Source: Terriglobia bacterium (lineage in GTDB: Bacteria; Acidobacteriota; Terriglobia; Bryobacterales; Bryobacteraceae). Taken from it: a DNA stretch of 60,425 bases. The notes under the pieces are model-generated. The model saw nothing but the letters and a program-made list of their open reading frames with translations. It ran no database searches and was not told the origin of the DNA. The translations under genes were made by a program, and so were the position numbers. Below are positions 16,309 through 24,264 of the stretch, one piece after another (within the stretch, counting starts at the first letter, position 1; each line of letters starts with the position of its first letter). The stretch covers positions 1-60,425 of the forward strand of contig JAIQFI010000039.1 of assembly GCA_020073345.1 (NCBI GenBank). The letters run 5' to 3'.

Positions 16309-18533
16309 CACCAGATGGTGCGGTACAGCCGCACTTCGCCGGCGTGGCTCACCAGCTTTAATCCCCATGCTTCCGGATCGGCGGCGAAATCGGTCGCACC
16401 GTAGGTCGTGTCGTAAATGAGCAGATAGCGAATCCCACGAGCGAACATTTCATACGTCGCCAGCCGCCGGATATTTTTCGGAATGGGGTTGTACATGATC
16501 CGGGCATGGTCGGCGATCTGCTCCCACCCGCCGCCTGGGTCATTCGATGGGTTCAGCGATTCCAGCCGCACCTCGGTTAGCGCGAAATCGTAGGACGTGA
16601 TCAGACGTACTTCATCCACGGATTCTTCCCGTCCGAAATCGACATCCACATACATTCCCGGGGATGCGGTCTCTCCGGATTTCCAGCGCGTCGCCAGAGA
16701 ATTGTCGAAGGCCAGTTGCACCTCCCACGGATTGGGCCAAGCCTGCAGCCGCCACTCCAGCCGCCGCGCCAGTTCCTGGCCCCGGTCATAGAACCGCAGC
16801 TCGTATACATTCCATTGCCGGGGATAGGGAGCCTGCGCCGTCTGCACCACCCGCATACGCCGCGCTTTGCGTTCCGGGAATTGAAACAGCCGCACCGTAC
16901 CCGGTTGCGCAGCCTCGTACCAGCCCATGTTGACGGTATCGGCCAGAGTCTGATTTCCGGCGGATTGAAAGTTCACCAGGATCTCGTGCGTGGTGTAGGC
17001 ATCCGGAATCCCGTCCATGCTGAAGACTGGTTCGCGGGCCGGCACGTTGTCTTCGATCATGCGGGCGGCCGCGTATCCACGGCTGTTCTCGCGCAGGAAT
17101 TCTTCCTGCGGGGTAATCCGCAGCGCCGCCTTATAGGGAAACCGCACCAGCCTCCAGCAGAGAGGATTGACGTAGCGGTTCAGGACCGGAGGCCAGGAAG
17201 CCACCGCGTGGAACAGCATCATCGCCGCCAGCAAAGGAACCGCTTCCCCCAGCGCCAGTCCCAGTGACAGGGAAAAGAACGGCAGGCAGGGAATTAAGAA
17301 GCGCGCTCCGATGTTGGTGAAGTAGGTCGAAAACATCAGTGCGCCCGCCAGCAGCAGGCGCCGGCCGGCCCGATACCGCAGCGCCACCAGCGCCGCGGGC
17401 AAAAGGAGAAATGCCGGTCCGATGATCCCGCCGATATATTGGCCGTGGATGGTGGCCTCCAGCGCCAGCGGGCGCAGGCTCGGCATCCCGTAGCTCCTCA
17501 GCCATTCCGAATAATCCTGTTCGAAAATCACCTGCACGTACGGATTCCGAAAAATCCAGTTCCCGAACGGAGCTACCGGATTCTGGTACCAGATCCAGTT
17601 CCGCGCGATCCACGGACCCGCCATCATCAGCGCGCAACCAGCCACCAGCAGTACCGGCCGCAGGCGCCTGGTCCGCCACGCCACGAACCCCAGCGCGTAA
17701 ATCGCGATCGGAAAGGCCGTGTACTTGGCCGCATATGCGTAGCCCGCCAGCAGCCCCACCGGGATCAACAAGCGCAGTCCGTGCTGTTCATCCCATATTT
17801 CCGTCCAGTAGAACACCGCGAACACGATGGCCGCCGCCGCGACGTCCACGTAAGCGGCAGATCCCACTGCGCCCACCGTCGGGCTCGCGAAAGTGAGGAA
17901 CGCTCCCGCCGCTCCCGCCCACGGTTTCCCGGCCCGGCGCCCGTACGCCAGCATGGCCAGCGCGAGCGCAATAGTGAACACGAAATGAACCAGCGCAGCC
18001 GCCGAATGCCGCCCGATCGCGAACGCCGGCACGAACAGCATCTCCACACCCTGGCTCAGCATCGCGTAGAAGCTGGTGGTGATCAGCTCAAACCCGTGAG
18101 CCCGGAGCTCGCGCGCCACCAGCCCGAGATGATAGGAGGACCCGTCCGGGCTCACCTCGGGAGCCCAGGCATTCACGAAATAGACGATCGCGTAAACACC
18201 CGCGCATGAGCCGAACACGATCCTGAGAGTCTTGCTCAAGGGCGCCACCGGCTTGCCGCTGTCCGTGCGGGCGCCGCGCCAGGCTCCGGTCCCCAGCGCC
18301 GCGACGATGGTTCCGGCCAGCACTGCCACCAGCACCGGCCAATACGCGATGTGCAGCGCCAGTATGGCGAATACAACCAAGTGTAGGCACGCCGCTCCCA
18401 GCACAAAAGCCAGAGGAATTCGCTCGTCTTGCCGCAGCGTCGCCCGCAATTTATCGATCAGCAGCGCGCCCGAAGCGTAGCAGGCAGCCACCGTGAATCC
18501 CGCGCCGAATAACGCCGCTGCCGCCTGCCGCAT
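16308..18533 (-). CDS. Polytopic GT-C-like membrane protein with C-terminal discoidin-like domain
   Basis: The real start is ATG 18533, which overlaps the stop of the upstream lipoprotein gene (TAATG), giving 741 residues; the frame running on to 18860 is an antisense shadow. Residues ~1-440 hold about ten to twelve hydrophobic helices with loops typical of GT-C mannosyl/arabinosyl transferases (SPDGSSYHLGLVAREL with an acidic residue in the first loop, AYAAKYTAFPIAIYALGF, GPWIARNWIWYQNPVAPF). The C-terminal ~250 residues are soluble and include SLATRWKSGE and YVDVDFGREESVDEVRLITS, a discoidin (F5/8-C)-like pattern. It probably glycosylates a lipid-linked or surface acceptor; the donor is unknown. 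Confidence 0.75.
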   Translation of the reverse strand: MRQAAAALFGAGFTVAACYASGALLIDKLRATLRQDERIPLAFVLGAACLHLVVFAILALHIAYWPVLVAVLAGTIVAALGTGAWRGARTDSGKPVAPLSKTLRIVFGSCAGVYAIVYFVNAWAPEVSPDGSSYHLGLVARELRAHGFELITTSFYAMLSQGVEMLFVPAFAIGRHSAAALVHFVFTIALALAMLAYGRRAGKPWAGAAGAFLTFASPTVGAVGSAAYVDVAAAAIVFAVFYWTEIWDEQHGLRLLIPVGLLAGYAYAAKYTAFPIAIYALGFVAWRTRRLRPVLLVAGCALMMAGPWIARNWIWYQNPVAPFGNWIFRNPYVQVIFEQDYSEWLRSYGMPSLRPLALEATIHGQYIGGIIGPAFLLLPAALVALRYRAGRRLLLAGALMFSTYFTNIGARFLIPCLPFFSLSLGLALGEAVPLLAAMMLFHAVASWPPVLNRYVNPLCWRLVRFPYKAALRITPQEEFLRENSRGYAAARMIEDNVPAREPVFSMDGIPDAYTTHEILVNFQSAGNQTLADTVNMGWYEAAQPGTVRLFQFPERKARRMRVVQTAQAPYPRQWNVYELRFYDRGQELARRLEWRLQAWPNPWEVQLAFDNSLATRWKSGETASPGMYVDVDFGREESVDEVRLITSYDFALTEVRLESLNPSNDPGGGWEQIADHARIMYNPIPKNIRRLATYEMFARGIRYLLIYDTTYGATDFAADPEAWGLKLVSHAGEVRLYRTIW

Positions 18534-19063
18534 TATTGTAGGAGTCCGATCCGCACCAGAATGATCCCCAGTTTCGGGCCGCTGCCCGCGGAAGTCCACA
18601 GCTTGTCGACCTCCGCGCCCACGGTAACGTCCTCTCCCGCGGTCACCCAGCCGGACGGAACCGCCTTCTCGAAATGCTGGCTGCCCGCGCGGGCGTAGCG
18701 GACGCGATCCAGAGCCCGGTCGTTCACCAGAAACGTCACGGTCACGGGACCTGTCACCTGCAGCGTGGCGTCCACGATCGCGAAATCGATCGTGTAGCGA
18801 AGGTTTTCCCCGGAGCCCACCCGCACCCGCACGGTGGGCCGCTTCCCCGTCCATCGCCACGAGTCGGTCTGGATCGAAGTGATGTCCTGGACAAAGTGCT
18901 CGGTCGCGTTATCGTCCGACATGCTGACGATCGCCGACAGTCCGTATGGCCGGAAATCCTCGAGCGGCTGGCGCTGCACCGGGGGCGAGAACGGCCCAGG
19001 CATGTTCTGGCATGCGCTGCCGGCGAGCATTGCCGCGCACGCCAAACCCAACCTGCGCTTCAT
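18533..19063 (-). CDS. Putative lipoprotein of the GT-C operon
   Basis: The start is ATG 19063, with a TATAGT -10-like element just upstream; the extra N-terminal residues of the longer frame look non-coding. The N-terminus is MKRRLGLACAAMLAGSACQN, a lipoprotein-like signal with a weak lipobox (Gly rather than Leu at -3). The mature ~155 residues are beta-rich: PTVRVRVGSGENLRYTIDF, VTGPVTVTFLVNDRALDRVR, SGWVTAGEDVTVGAEVDKLW. This suggests an Ig/jelly-roll fold. It is the first gene of the minus-strand group that runs to glmU. Function is unknown. Confidence 0.65.
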   Translation of the reverse strand: MKRRLGLACAAMLAGSACQNMPGPFSPPVQRQPLEDFRPYGLSAIVSMSDDNATEHFVQDITSIQTDSWRWTGKRPTVRVRVGSGENLRYTIDFAIVDATLQVTGPVTVTFLVNDRALDRVRYARAGSQHFEKAVPSGWVTAGEDVTVGAEVDKLWTSAGSGPKLGIILVRIGLLQ

Positions 19064-19161
19064 TCCCGCTACTATACTCCAGTACGTCACCCAAACCATT
19101 CCACTTCACCGCCGTCCAACTGCGTAACCCCGCATTCATCGTGTTAAATTTGGGAGAAGCC

Positions 19162-20115
19162 ATGCATTTGAAACGAATCCTGCTCTGCGCATCCGTCTCT
19201 TTCCCGTTATGGGCTCAAGCCCTCACCAGTCCCCAGAAAGTGGTGGCCACTGTCGCCGGCAAGGACGTCACCGTCGCCGACGTTGAGAAGATGCTTTCCA
19301 CGTTTGATCCGCAAACCACGCAGGCGTTTCAAATGAACCCGCAGGACATCCTCGGCCGGTACGCTCTCTTCGTTCATCTGGCCGAAGAAGCGGACAAGGC
19401 CAAGTTGCTCGAAAAGAGCCCCTACAAAGAACAGTTCGAGGGACTCAAAATGCAAATTCTCAGCAACGCGCGAGTGAACGAGGAGAATAATACGTTCCCG
19501 GTGACTCCGGAGATGATCGATTCCTATTACAAAGCGCACAGCGCTCAATACGAGCAGGCCAAGATCAAAGCGATCTACATCCCTTATGCCGGCCAGATCG
19601 TCCCCACTGGGACGGACACGGCGGCGCTTCAGGTAGCTGCGCAAGGCATTCTTGCAGCCGCTCAAGCCAAGCGGTCCGAATCCGAAGCCCGCGCGCTGGC
19701 CGACAACGTAGTGAACCAGCTTCACGCCGGCGCTGATTTCGGCAAGCTGGTGGAACAGTATTCCGAAGACGCGGCCTCCAAGGCCGCCGGCGGCGATTTC
19801 GGCGTCATCAAGGCCGTCAGCGAGTATCCCGCCGAGCTCAAGAAAGCCGTATTCGCCTTAAAGCCCGGCGAGATCAGCGAGCCGATTCGCCAGCCCACCG
19901 CGTTCTATATCGTTCGGCTGGAGGAGAAGGGAGCGCAACCGGTGGAGGAAGTTCGCGAACCTATTGTCCAGACGCTCCGCAACGATCACATGAATCAATG
20001 GATGAAGGACATGAACGCCAGCTTCCAGGCGGTCATCAAGGATTCCGATTACTTCAAAACCGTGAGCAAACCCGCTCCGCTGGGAGCTCTCCCCGCCGCC
20101 CCGCCAAAACGGTAG
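19162..20115 (+). CDS. Secreted PpiC/SurA-type peptidyl-prolyl isomerase
   Basis: ATG 19162 has GGGAGAA six bases upstream and a clean signal peptide (MHLKRILLCASVSFPLWAQA). There are 317 residues. The N-terminal ~130 mature residues are a SurA-like helical chaperone domain. The parvulin domain spans ~180-285: LADNVVNQLHAGADFGKLVE, YSEDAASKAAGGDFG, LKPGEISEPIRQPTAFYIVR. It probably assists outer-membrane or secreted protein folding in the periplasm. It is the first of five same-strand genes, four of them for envelope proteins, which fits a periplasmic quality-control operon. Confidence 0.88.
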   Translation: MHLKRILLCASVSFPLWAQALTSPQKVVATVAGKDVTVADVEKMLSTFDPQTTQAFQMNPQDILGRYALFVHLAEEADKAKLLEKSPYKEQFEGLKMQILSNARVNEENNTFPVTPEMIDSYYKAHSAQYEQAKIKAIYIPYAGQIVPTGTDTAALQVAAQGILAAAQAKRSESEARALADNVVNQLHAGADFGKLVEQYSEDAASKAAGGDFGVIKAVSEYPAELKKAVFALKPGEISEPIRQPTAFYIVRLEEKGAQPVEEVREPIVQTLRNDHMNQWMKDMNASFQAVIKDSDYFKTVSKPAPLGALPAAPPKR

Positions 20116-20141
20116 CGCCGGCGCCCCCTAGGAGTGCTGGA

Positions 20142-20621
20142 TTGCTGCCGCCTCTCTCCGGCCGACCCATCCGCGTTGAGCTTCGCCGTTCGCTCGGCCC
20201 GCACCTGGCTGCAACCGATATTCCGCGCCGGCATATTCTGCTTGATTCCGCACTGCTCGCTCAAACCGGCGAGTTCGAACGCATCCTGGTCCATGAGATC
20301 TTCCACTTCGCCTGGGTCCGTTTATCGAACCAGACGCGCCGGAGTTGGGAAGACGTGCTTTCCGCTGAACTTGCGGCGCAGTCCCGCGGCGAGCTTGGCT
20401 GGAGCGCTGAATGGCGCAAGAATAAGCTCAGGCGTTCTGACGTCCGGGGGCGGACTCCCGCCTGGCGCCGCTACGTCTGCGAAAGCTTTTGCGATACCTC
20501 CGCCTGGCTTTGCGCCAGAGTGCCGCGGCATGGCGAATACACGCTGCCCGCCATCTGCCGCCGCCTCCGCCGGCGATGGTTTACGGATCACGTGCTTGAC
20601 CGCGTCTCCATCCTTGTATAG
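20142..20621 (+). CDS. HExxH-motif protein, putative metalloprotease
   Basis: The start is TTG 20142, chosen because AGGAG (20130-20134) sits seven bases upstream. This gives 159 residues beginning MLPPLSGRPIRVELRR. His 51-Glu 52-x-x-His 55 in ERILVHEIFHFAWVR is a classical zincin motif. A third ligand is not obvious; candidates are the Glu or Asp in RYVCESFCDTSAW near residue 125. There is no signal peptide in this frame, so the protein may be cytoplasmic despite its envelope neighbours. It lies 26 bp after ppiC and 19 bp before the TlpA-like gene. I do not recognise the family. Confidence 0.62.
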   Translation: MLPPLSGRPIRVELRRSLGPHLAATDIPRRHILLDSALLAQTGEFERILVHEIFHFAWVRLSNQTRRSWEDVLSAELAAQSRGELGWSAEWRKNKLRRSDVRGRTPAWRRYVCESFCDTSAWLCARVPRHGEYTLPAICRRLRRRWFTDHVLDRVSILV

Positions 20622-20629
20622 GGCCCGGT

Positions 20630-20635
20630 ATAATA
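20630..20635 (+). promoter_or_regulatory. TATAAT -10 element directly before the TlpA-like gene
   Basis: A perfect TATAAT ends six bases before the ATG at 20641. If used, transcription would start at or next to the start codon, giving a leaderless mRNA. No good -35 hexamer is visible at 17 bp. No Shine-Dalgarno sequence is visible before this ATG either, which supports the leaderless reading. Confidence 0.4.
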
Positions 20636-20640
20636 GAACC

Positions 20641-21252
20641 ATGCAGGCCAGAAGACCGTCGCTGCACTCGATCCGCCGCTGGACACTGTTTGCGGCTGCC
20701 GTGGCGATCCTGGCCTCCTGCGAGTCTCCCATGCCCGATGGGTTTCGCCTGAAACCTGTCAGCGAGCGCAAAGCCACGCCGGATTTCGCACTGAAAGATG
20801 CCACGGGCGCGATCGTGAAGCTTTCCGATTACAAGGGTAAAGTCGTCCTACTCAACTTCTGGGCGACCTGGTGCGGACCCTGCAAGGTCGAAATCCCCTG
20901 GTTCATGGACTTCGAGAAGACTTACAAGAATCGCGATTTCGCTGTACTCGGAGTTTCGATGGATGAAGACGGCTGGGATGCAGTGAAGCCCTACGTCGAA
21001 GAAAAGAAGATGAATTACCGGGTGTTGCTGGGCAACGATCAGGTTTCCCAGCTCTTCGGCAGCATCGATTCGCTGCCCACCACGATCGTCATCGATCGCG
21101 CGGGCCGCATCGCTTCCATGCACATCGGCCTGGTCGCCAAGAGCACCTATCAGAAAGAAATCGAGGGACTGTTAGAGGCCTCCAAAGATGCTCCGAAAAC
21201 CGGTTCTGTGCGTACTGCTGGGAGCGAGTTCGCTTTCCTTCGCGCAAACTAG
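20641..21252 (+). CDS. TlpA/ResA-like thioredoxin lipoprotein
   Basis: The start is ATG 20641 (203 residues); the longer frame upstream overlaps the HExxH gene and is rejected. A lipobox LASC at residues 24-27 marks a lipoprotein. The thioredoxin fold has NFWATWCGPCKVEIPW with the Cys 78-Gly-Pro-Cys 81 active site and a cis-Pro region SLPTTIVIDRAGR. This is the ResA/TlpA type that reduces periplasmic disulfides, for example in cytochrome c maturation. A perfect TATAAT lies immediately upstream. Its 3' end overlaps the DsbD-alpha gene by 65 bp, a large overlap that implies coupled translation. Confidence 0.9.
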   Translation: MQARRPSLHSIRRWTLFAAAVAILASCESPMPDGFRLKPVSERKATPDFALKDATGAIVKLSDYKGKVVLLNFWATWCGPCKVEIPWFMDFEKTYKNRDFAVLGVSMDEDGWDAVKPYVEEKKMNYRVLLGNDQVSQLFGSIDSLPTTIVIDRAGRIASMHIGLVAKSTYQKEIEGLLEASKDAPKTGSVRTAGSEFAFLRAN

Positions 21253-21652
21253 CGTTCTGCTGATTCCGAAACCCGAGCCGGTGGTCGCTAAGGCGGGAAC
21301 CACGGTCGAGGTGAAGTTGCCTTTGCAACTCCGCGAGGGTTACCACGTCAACACCAATGCGCCGCCGGATCCTTACCTGGTTCCGTTACGCCTCACCTGG
21401 GAATCCGGACCGATTACGGTTGCCGAAATCGTCTATCCCAAGCCGGAGTTTCATAAGGTCGACTTCTTCGCGGGGCAACTGCCCATTTTCACGGGACGCT
21501 TCGAGCTGCTCACGCGTTTCAAGGTCCCTGCCTCGATTCAGCCCGGACTCGTCAACGTCGCCGGCAAGCTTCGTTATCAGGCGTGCAACGACCGCATGTG
21601 CCTGGCGCCCAAGACCGTCGACCTCACCCTGCCCGTTAGTGTCAGCCGTTAA
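21188..21652 (+). CDS. Stand-alone DsbD N-terminal (alpha) domain protein
   Basis: A 154-residue secreted protein with a signal peptide (MLRKPVLCVLLGASSLSFA). The rest matches the N-terminal immunoglobulin-like domain of DsbD: PLQLREGYHVNTNAPPDPYL, then LRYQACNDRMCLAPKTVDL with the redox pair Cys 133 and Cys 138. Full DsbD has eight TM helices and a C-terminal thioredoxin domain after this; both are absent, so it must receive electrons from another membrane reductase, or pass them from the preceding TlpA-like protein. It overlaps that gene by 65 bp and the GT9 gene by 14 bp. Confidence 0.82.
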   Translation: MLRKPVLCVLLGASSLSFAQTSVLLIPKPEPVVAKAGTTVEVKLPLQLREGYHVNTNAPPDPYLVPLRLTWESGPITVAEIVYPKPEFHKVDFFAGQLPIFTGRFELLTRFKVPASIQPGLVNVAGKLRYQACNDRMCLAPKTVDLTLPVSVSR

Positions 21653-22394
21653 CCGTCGACTCCTTATTCGCCCTGGGGCGATTGGCGACGTCATTCTTTC
21701 TCTTCCCGCGCTGGAAGGGGCCCGCGCCGCTTATACCGAAGTCTGGGCCCCGCGCCCGCTGCTCCCGCTGATCCGGTTCGCCGATCGCACCCGGGCTCTC
21801 GCAGACACAGCCTTGGACTTGCTGGGAGTGGTGGAAGGGACGCGCGTCCCGGAACTCGAAGCGTTCGATTCCATCTATTCCTGGTACGGATCGAATCGTC
21901 CCGAATTCCGCGACGCTGTCCGTCACCTTCCGTTCACGTTTTTCCCCGCGCTTCCACCGCCCGCTGAAGGGACCCCGCTCATTGTGGTTCCGGAAGCTCC
22001 CATCGAAAACTTCGCGGTGATGCATCCCTTCGCCAGCAGCCGCGATAAACGCTGGCCGCTTGAAAATTTCCGCGAACTGGCCGCGCAGTTGAAAGTCCCG
22101 GTGAAGTGGTGCGCCGGCCCGGAGGAAAGCCTGGAAGGTGCGACGCGCATCGAGAATCTATACGATCTGGCCTGCTGGCTCTCGACGGCGCGCGTTTACA
22201 TCGGCAACGACTCCGGCATCGCGCATCTGGCGGCCGCCGTGGGCACGCCCGTTGTCGCCATCTTCCTGGCCAGCGATCCACGCGTCTGGGCTCCCCGCGG
22301 CGCCCACGTCACCGTTCTCGACCGCCCCAGTGTAGCTGACGTCGTCGAGGCAACTCGCGTGGCACTGCGCCAGCACCCGCGTGGCCTCCTCTAG
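21639..22394 (+). CDS. Glycosyltransferase family 9 (heptosyltransferase-like)
   Basis: The best start is GTG 21639, giving MSAVNRRLLIRPGAIGDVIL, the normal GT9 N-terminus (PGAIGDVILSLPAL); no ATG exists nearby. There are 251 residues, shorter than LPS heptosyltransferases (~320-350), mainly because of a compact N-domain. The C-terminal nucleotide-sugar site is NFAVMHPFASSRDKRWPLEN and YIGNDSGIAHLAAAVGTPVV. It acts in the cytoplasm on lipopolysaccharide core or similar. Its 3' 237 bp overlap an open frame on the other strand. Confidence 0.85.
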   Translation: MSAVNRRLLIRPGAIGDVILSLPALEGARAAYTEVWAPRPLLPLIRFADRTRALADTALDLLGVVEGTRVPELEAFDSIYSWYGSNRPEFRDAVRHLPFTFFPALPPPAEGTPLIVVPEAPIENFAVMHPFASSRDKRWPLENFRELAAQLKVPVKWCAGPEESLEGATRIENLYDLACWLSTARVYIGNDSGIAHLAAAVGTPVVAIFLASDPRVWAPRGAHVTVLDRPSVADVVEATRVALRQHPRGLL

Positions 22395-22982
22395 TGTTCC
22401 GACTCCCAGATTCTGTAAATCCATTCCGTACAACTTCCGCAGGTTCAGATGGACAATCTTCCCGAACCGGTACGCCGCTTCCACGCTACGCTCCGTTCCC
22501 AGGTCAATCGCGGCGTTGATCACGGCCGCCTCGGCCATCAGCAGATCCACATACGGCTTCGGCTTTTTCTTCACCGCCGCCAGGACGTCGTGGTGCCACA
22601 CCGGCGCATAGCGGTGCGCGAGCTCGGTCATCCCCGCATCGTTCAGCCGCTGTTCGATGCGGCTTAGCACCGTCTGGATCGCGCGCCCCGTCAGCTTCCA
22701 CGATGTCATCAGCGTCGTGCTGCATTCCGGGTAGTCGCGCAGATCGTAAGTGAACTCGGTCCGTGGACGCCCGTGGCACAAGCGGCTGGCTTGATACACG
22801 ATCACGGGATACGCGGCCACGCGATTTTCGAAGGCAGCCAGATCCTCGAAATACGCGTCTGCCACGGCGTCGCGCAGCCATCGTTGCAAGGCCAGCGAGA
22901 CGCGCTGCCAAGCCCGGAAGTATCCCGGATCGCGCTCAGTCGGCGCGTTCAGCCACTGTGGGTCAGTCAGAGTGTTTGTCAT
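22158..22982 (-). CDS. Conserved-looking hypothetical protein, C-terminus overlapping GT9
   Basis: The start is ATG 22982 (MTNTLTDPQWLNAPTERDPG), ~274 residues. The first ~205 residues look genuine: long helices such as YFRAWQRVSLALQRWLRDAV, SRLCHGRPRTEFTYDLRDY and FGKIVHLNLRKLYGMDLQNL. No family is recognised. The last ~68 residues, after about VGTLEEATRVLAQ, are the antisense of the GT9 3' end and look like read-through of a lost stop codon rather than a folded domain (Gly/Ala/Arg-rich, no periodicity). The true functional end may be near 22390. Confidence 0.55.
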   Translation of the reverse strand: MTNTLTDPQWLNAPTERDPGYFRAWQRVSLALQRWLRDAVADAYFEDLAAFENRVAAYPVIVYQASRLCHGRPRTEFTYDLRDYPECSTTLMTSWKLTGRAIQTVLSRIEQRLNDAGMTELAHRYAPVWHHDVLAAVKKKPKPYVDLLMAEAAVINAAIDLGTERSVEAAYRFGKIVHLNLRKLYGMDLQNLGVGTLEEATRVLAQCHASCLDDVSYTGAVENGDVGAAGSPDAWIAGQEDGDNGRAHGGRQMRDAGVVADVNARRREPAGQIV

Positions 22983-23102
22983 GGGCAGGCTGATTGTACA
23001 GCGGTGGTGCAAGCGTTCCGCCCCGGCTGAACACGATAACCCCGTGTCAAGAAGAGCAGATCCGGCTTGAACGCCGGACGTGACTAGCCGATGTCAACGG
23101 GC

Positions 23103-24011
23103 TTAGCGCTCGAGACTGGCGCGATCCCAGTGCGCCAGCTTCGCCCCGGCTTCGTACGCGCTCTGGCAGAAATCGAGGATGGCCTGATCGGGAAACGGCG
23201 TGTTCCGCGCGTCCTCGTACTTGAAGATGAACTCGCCCAGCTTGCTTTCCCAATAGGCTCCCGCAGGTCGCACGGGCTCTTTCTCCAAACCCGAGGGGAC
23301 CGGCGCGCTGTACGCATAAAAGGCCGCGTGCGGGAAACGGCGGTCACCGGGCCAGAATCCGCAGCTGGTTACCTCGTGCGAATATGCCTCACGAGTAACC
23401 GGATCCGCGCCGTCGCGCTCCGGAGCGCGAAGGCCTGAGAACCGGGTCACCGCCAGATCGAAGGACCCCCAGAAAAAGTGCACGGGACTGGATTTTCCCA
23501 GGAACTTCGACCGGAATTGCTTGAAGATGCGATCCGCGTGGATCAGAATTCGGCGGAATCGCTCCACGTATTCGGTGTCGTAAGAAGCGTGGTGCTGATC
23601 CTGGTCGAACGGCGTCACATCATCGAATTCCACGGGAGTCTCGTAAATGCGCGCCTCAACTCCAAGCGACTTGAGCGACGCCATATACTCCGCGTAGAAG
23701 TCGGCCACGGAGCGCGGGAACAGCCGCATGCAATGCTGGACGCCCCCGCTCGAGTGGAACAGAAGCTGGTGAGCCACCAGGTCGAACTCTATTGCGAACG
23801 TGCCGGTTCCCCAAGGTATGGCCGAGGTACTGAGCCCGCGCGGCGTTACGTACAGAGGCACGTTCCACCAGTGATTCTCGAGCGGCGTCAAGGCCATCCG
23901 GGTCTTGCCCACGATCTGCGTCCACATATGCAGCGTGTCGCAAGTCTTTTCCCACTCGGCGAAGGGCAGCGCGGGCCACTCAGGCGGACTCAAGCATGAC
24001 CTCGTCGACAT
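23103..24011 (-). CDS. DUF5996 family protein
   Basis: About 302 residues from ATG 24011; TTG 23993, with GAGG six bases upstream, is an alternative. The sequence matches DUF5996: PEWPALPFAEWEKTCDTLHM, WTQIVGKTRMALTPLENHWW, GTGTFAIEFDLVAHQLLFHS, PVHFFWGSFDLAVTRFSGL and a final DQAILDFCQSAYEAGAKLAH. Members are widespread but of unknown function; the conserved His, Trp and Asp residues hint at an enzyme. Its start overlaps the upstream zinc-finger gene by 32 bp, so the two are translated together. Confidence 0.85.
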   Translation of the reverse strand: MSTRSCLSPPEWPALPFAEWEKTCDTLHMWTQIVGKTRMALTPLENHWWNVPLYVTPRGLSTSAIPWGTGTFAIEFDLVAHQLLFHSSGGVQHCMRLFPRSVADFYAEYMASLKSLGVEARIYETPVEFDDVTPFDQDQHHASYDTEYVERFRRILIHADRIFKQFRSKFLGKSSPVHFFWGSFDLAVTRFSGLRAPERDGADPVTREAYSHEVTSCGFWPGDRRFPHAAFYAYSAPVPSGLEKEPVRPAGAYWESKLGEFIFKYEDARNTPFPDQAILDFCQSAYEAGAKLAHWDRASLER

Positions 24012-24243
24012 AGCACCAGGCCCAATCCTCACCCGGCTCGATCGAACGCACGAGGGGGTGCTTAGTCGAATGAAAGTGCTTGGTCGCGTGTTTGTTCTTG
24101 GAAGAATCGCAGCAGCCGACGTGGCCGCAGCTGAGGCATAACCTGAGGTGAACCCAAGTGTCGCCCATTTTCAGGCACTCCTCGCAGCCGCGGGAATGAG
24201 GCTTGATGTTTTTTATCTGATCGAGATGAGAACAGGCAGGCAT
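23980..24243 (-). CDS. UBP-type zinc-finger protein
   Basis: An 87-residue protein that is almost only a UBP (ZnF-UBP) zinc finger: CSHLDQIKNIKPHSRGCEEC, WVHLRLCLSCGHVGCCD, NKHATKHFHSTKHPLVRSIE. The Cys and His spacing is complete for the three-zinc UBP fold. In eukaryotes the domain binds the ubiquitin C-terminus; bacterial stand-alone copies have no known ligand. It lies 21 bp downstream of the secreted hydrolase and overlaps the DUF5996 start by 32 bp. Confidence 0.88.
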   Translation of the reverse strand: MPACSHLDQIKNIKPHSRGCEECLKMGDTWVHLRLCLSCGHVGCCDSSKNKHATKHFHSTKHPLVRSIEPGEDWAWCYVDEVMLESA

Positions 24244-24264
24244 GTTCCCAGTTTAGATTGCTTG

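Noticed and set aside
18534-18860. N-terminal extension of the GT-C membrane protein
   Set aside because: The added ~109 residues are Arg/Gly-rich antisense of nothing and overlap a lipoprotein gene with a proper signal sequence; ATG 18533 fits the TAATG junction.
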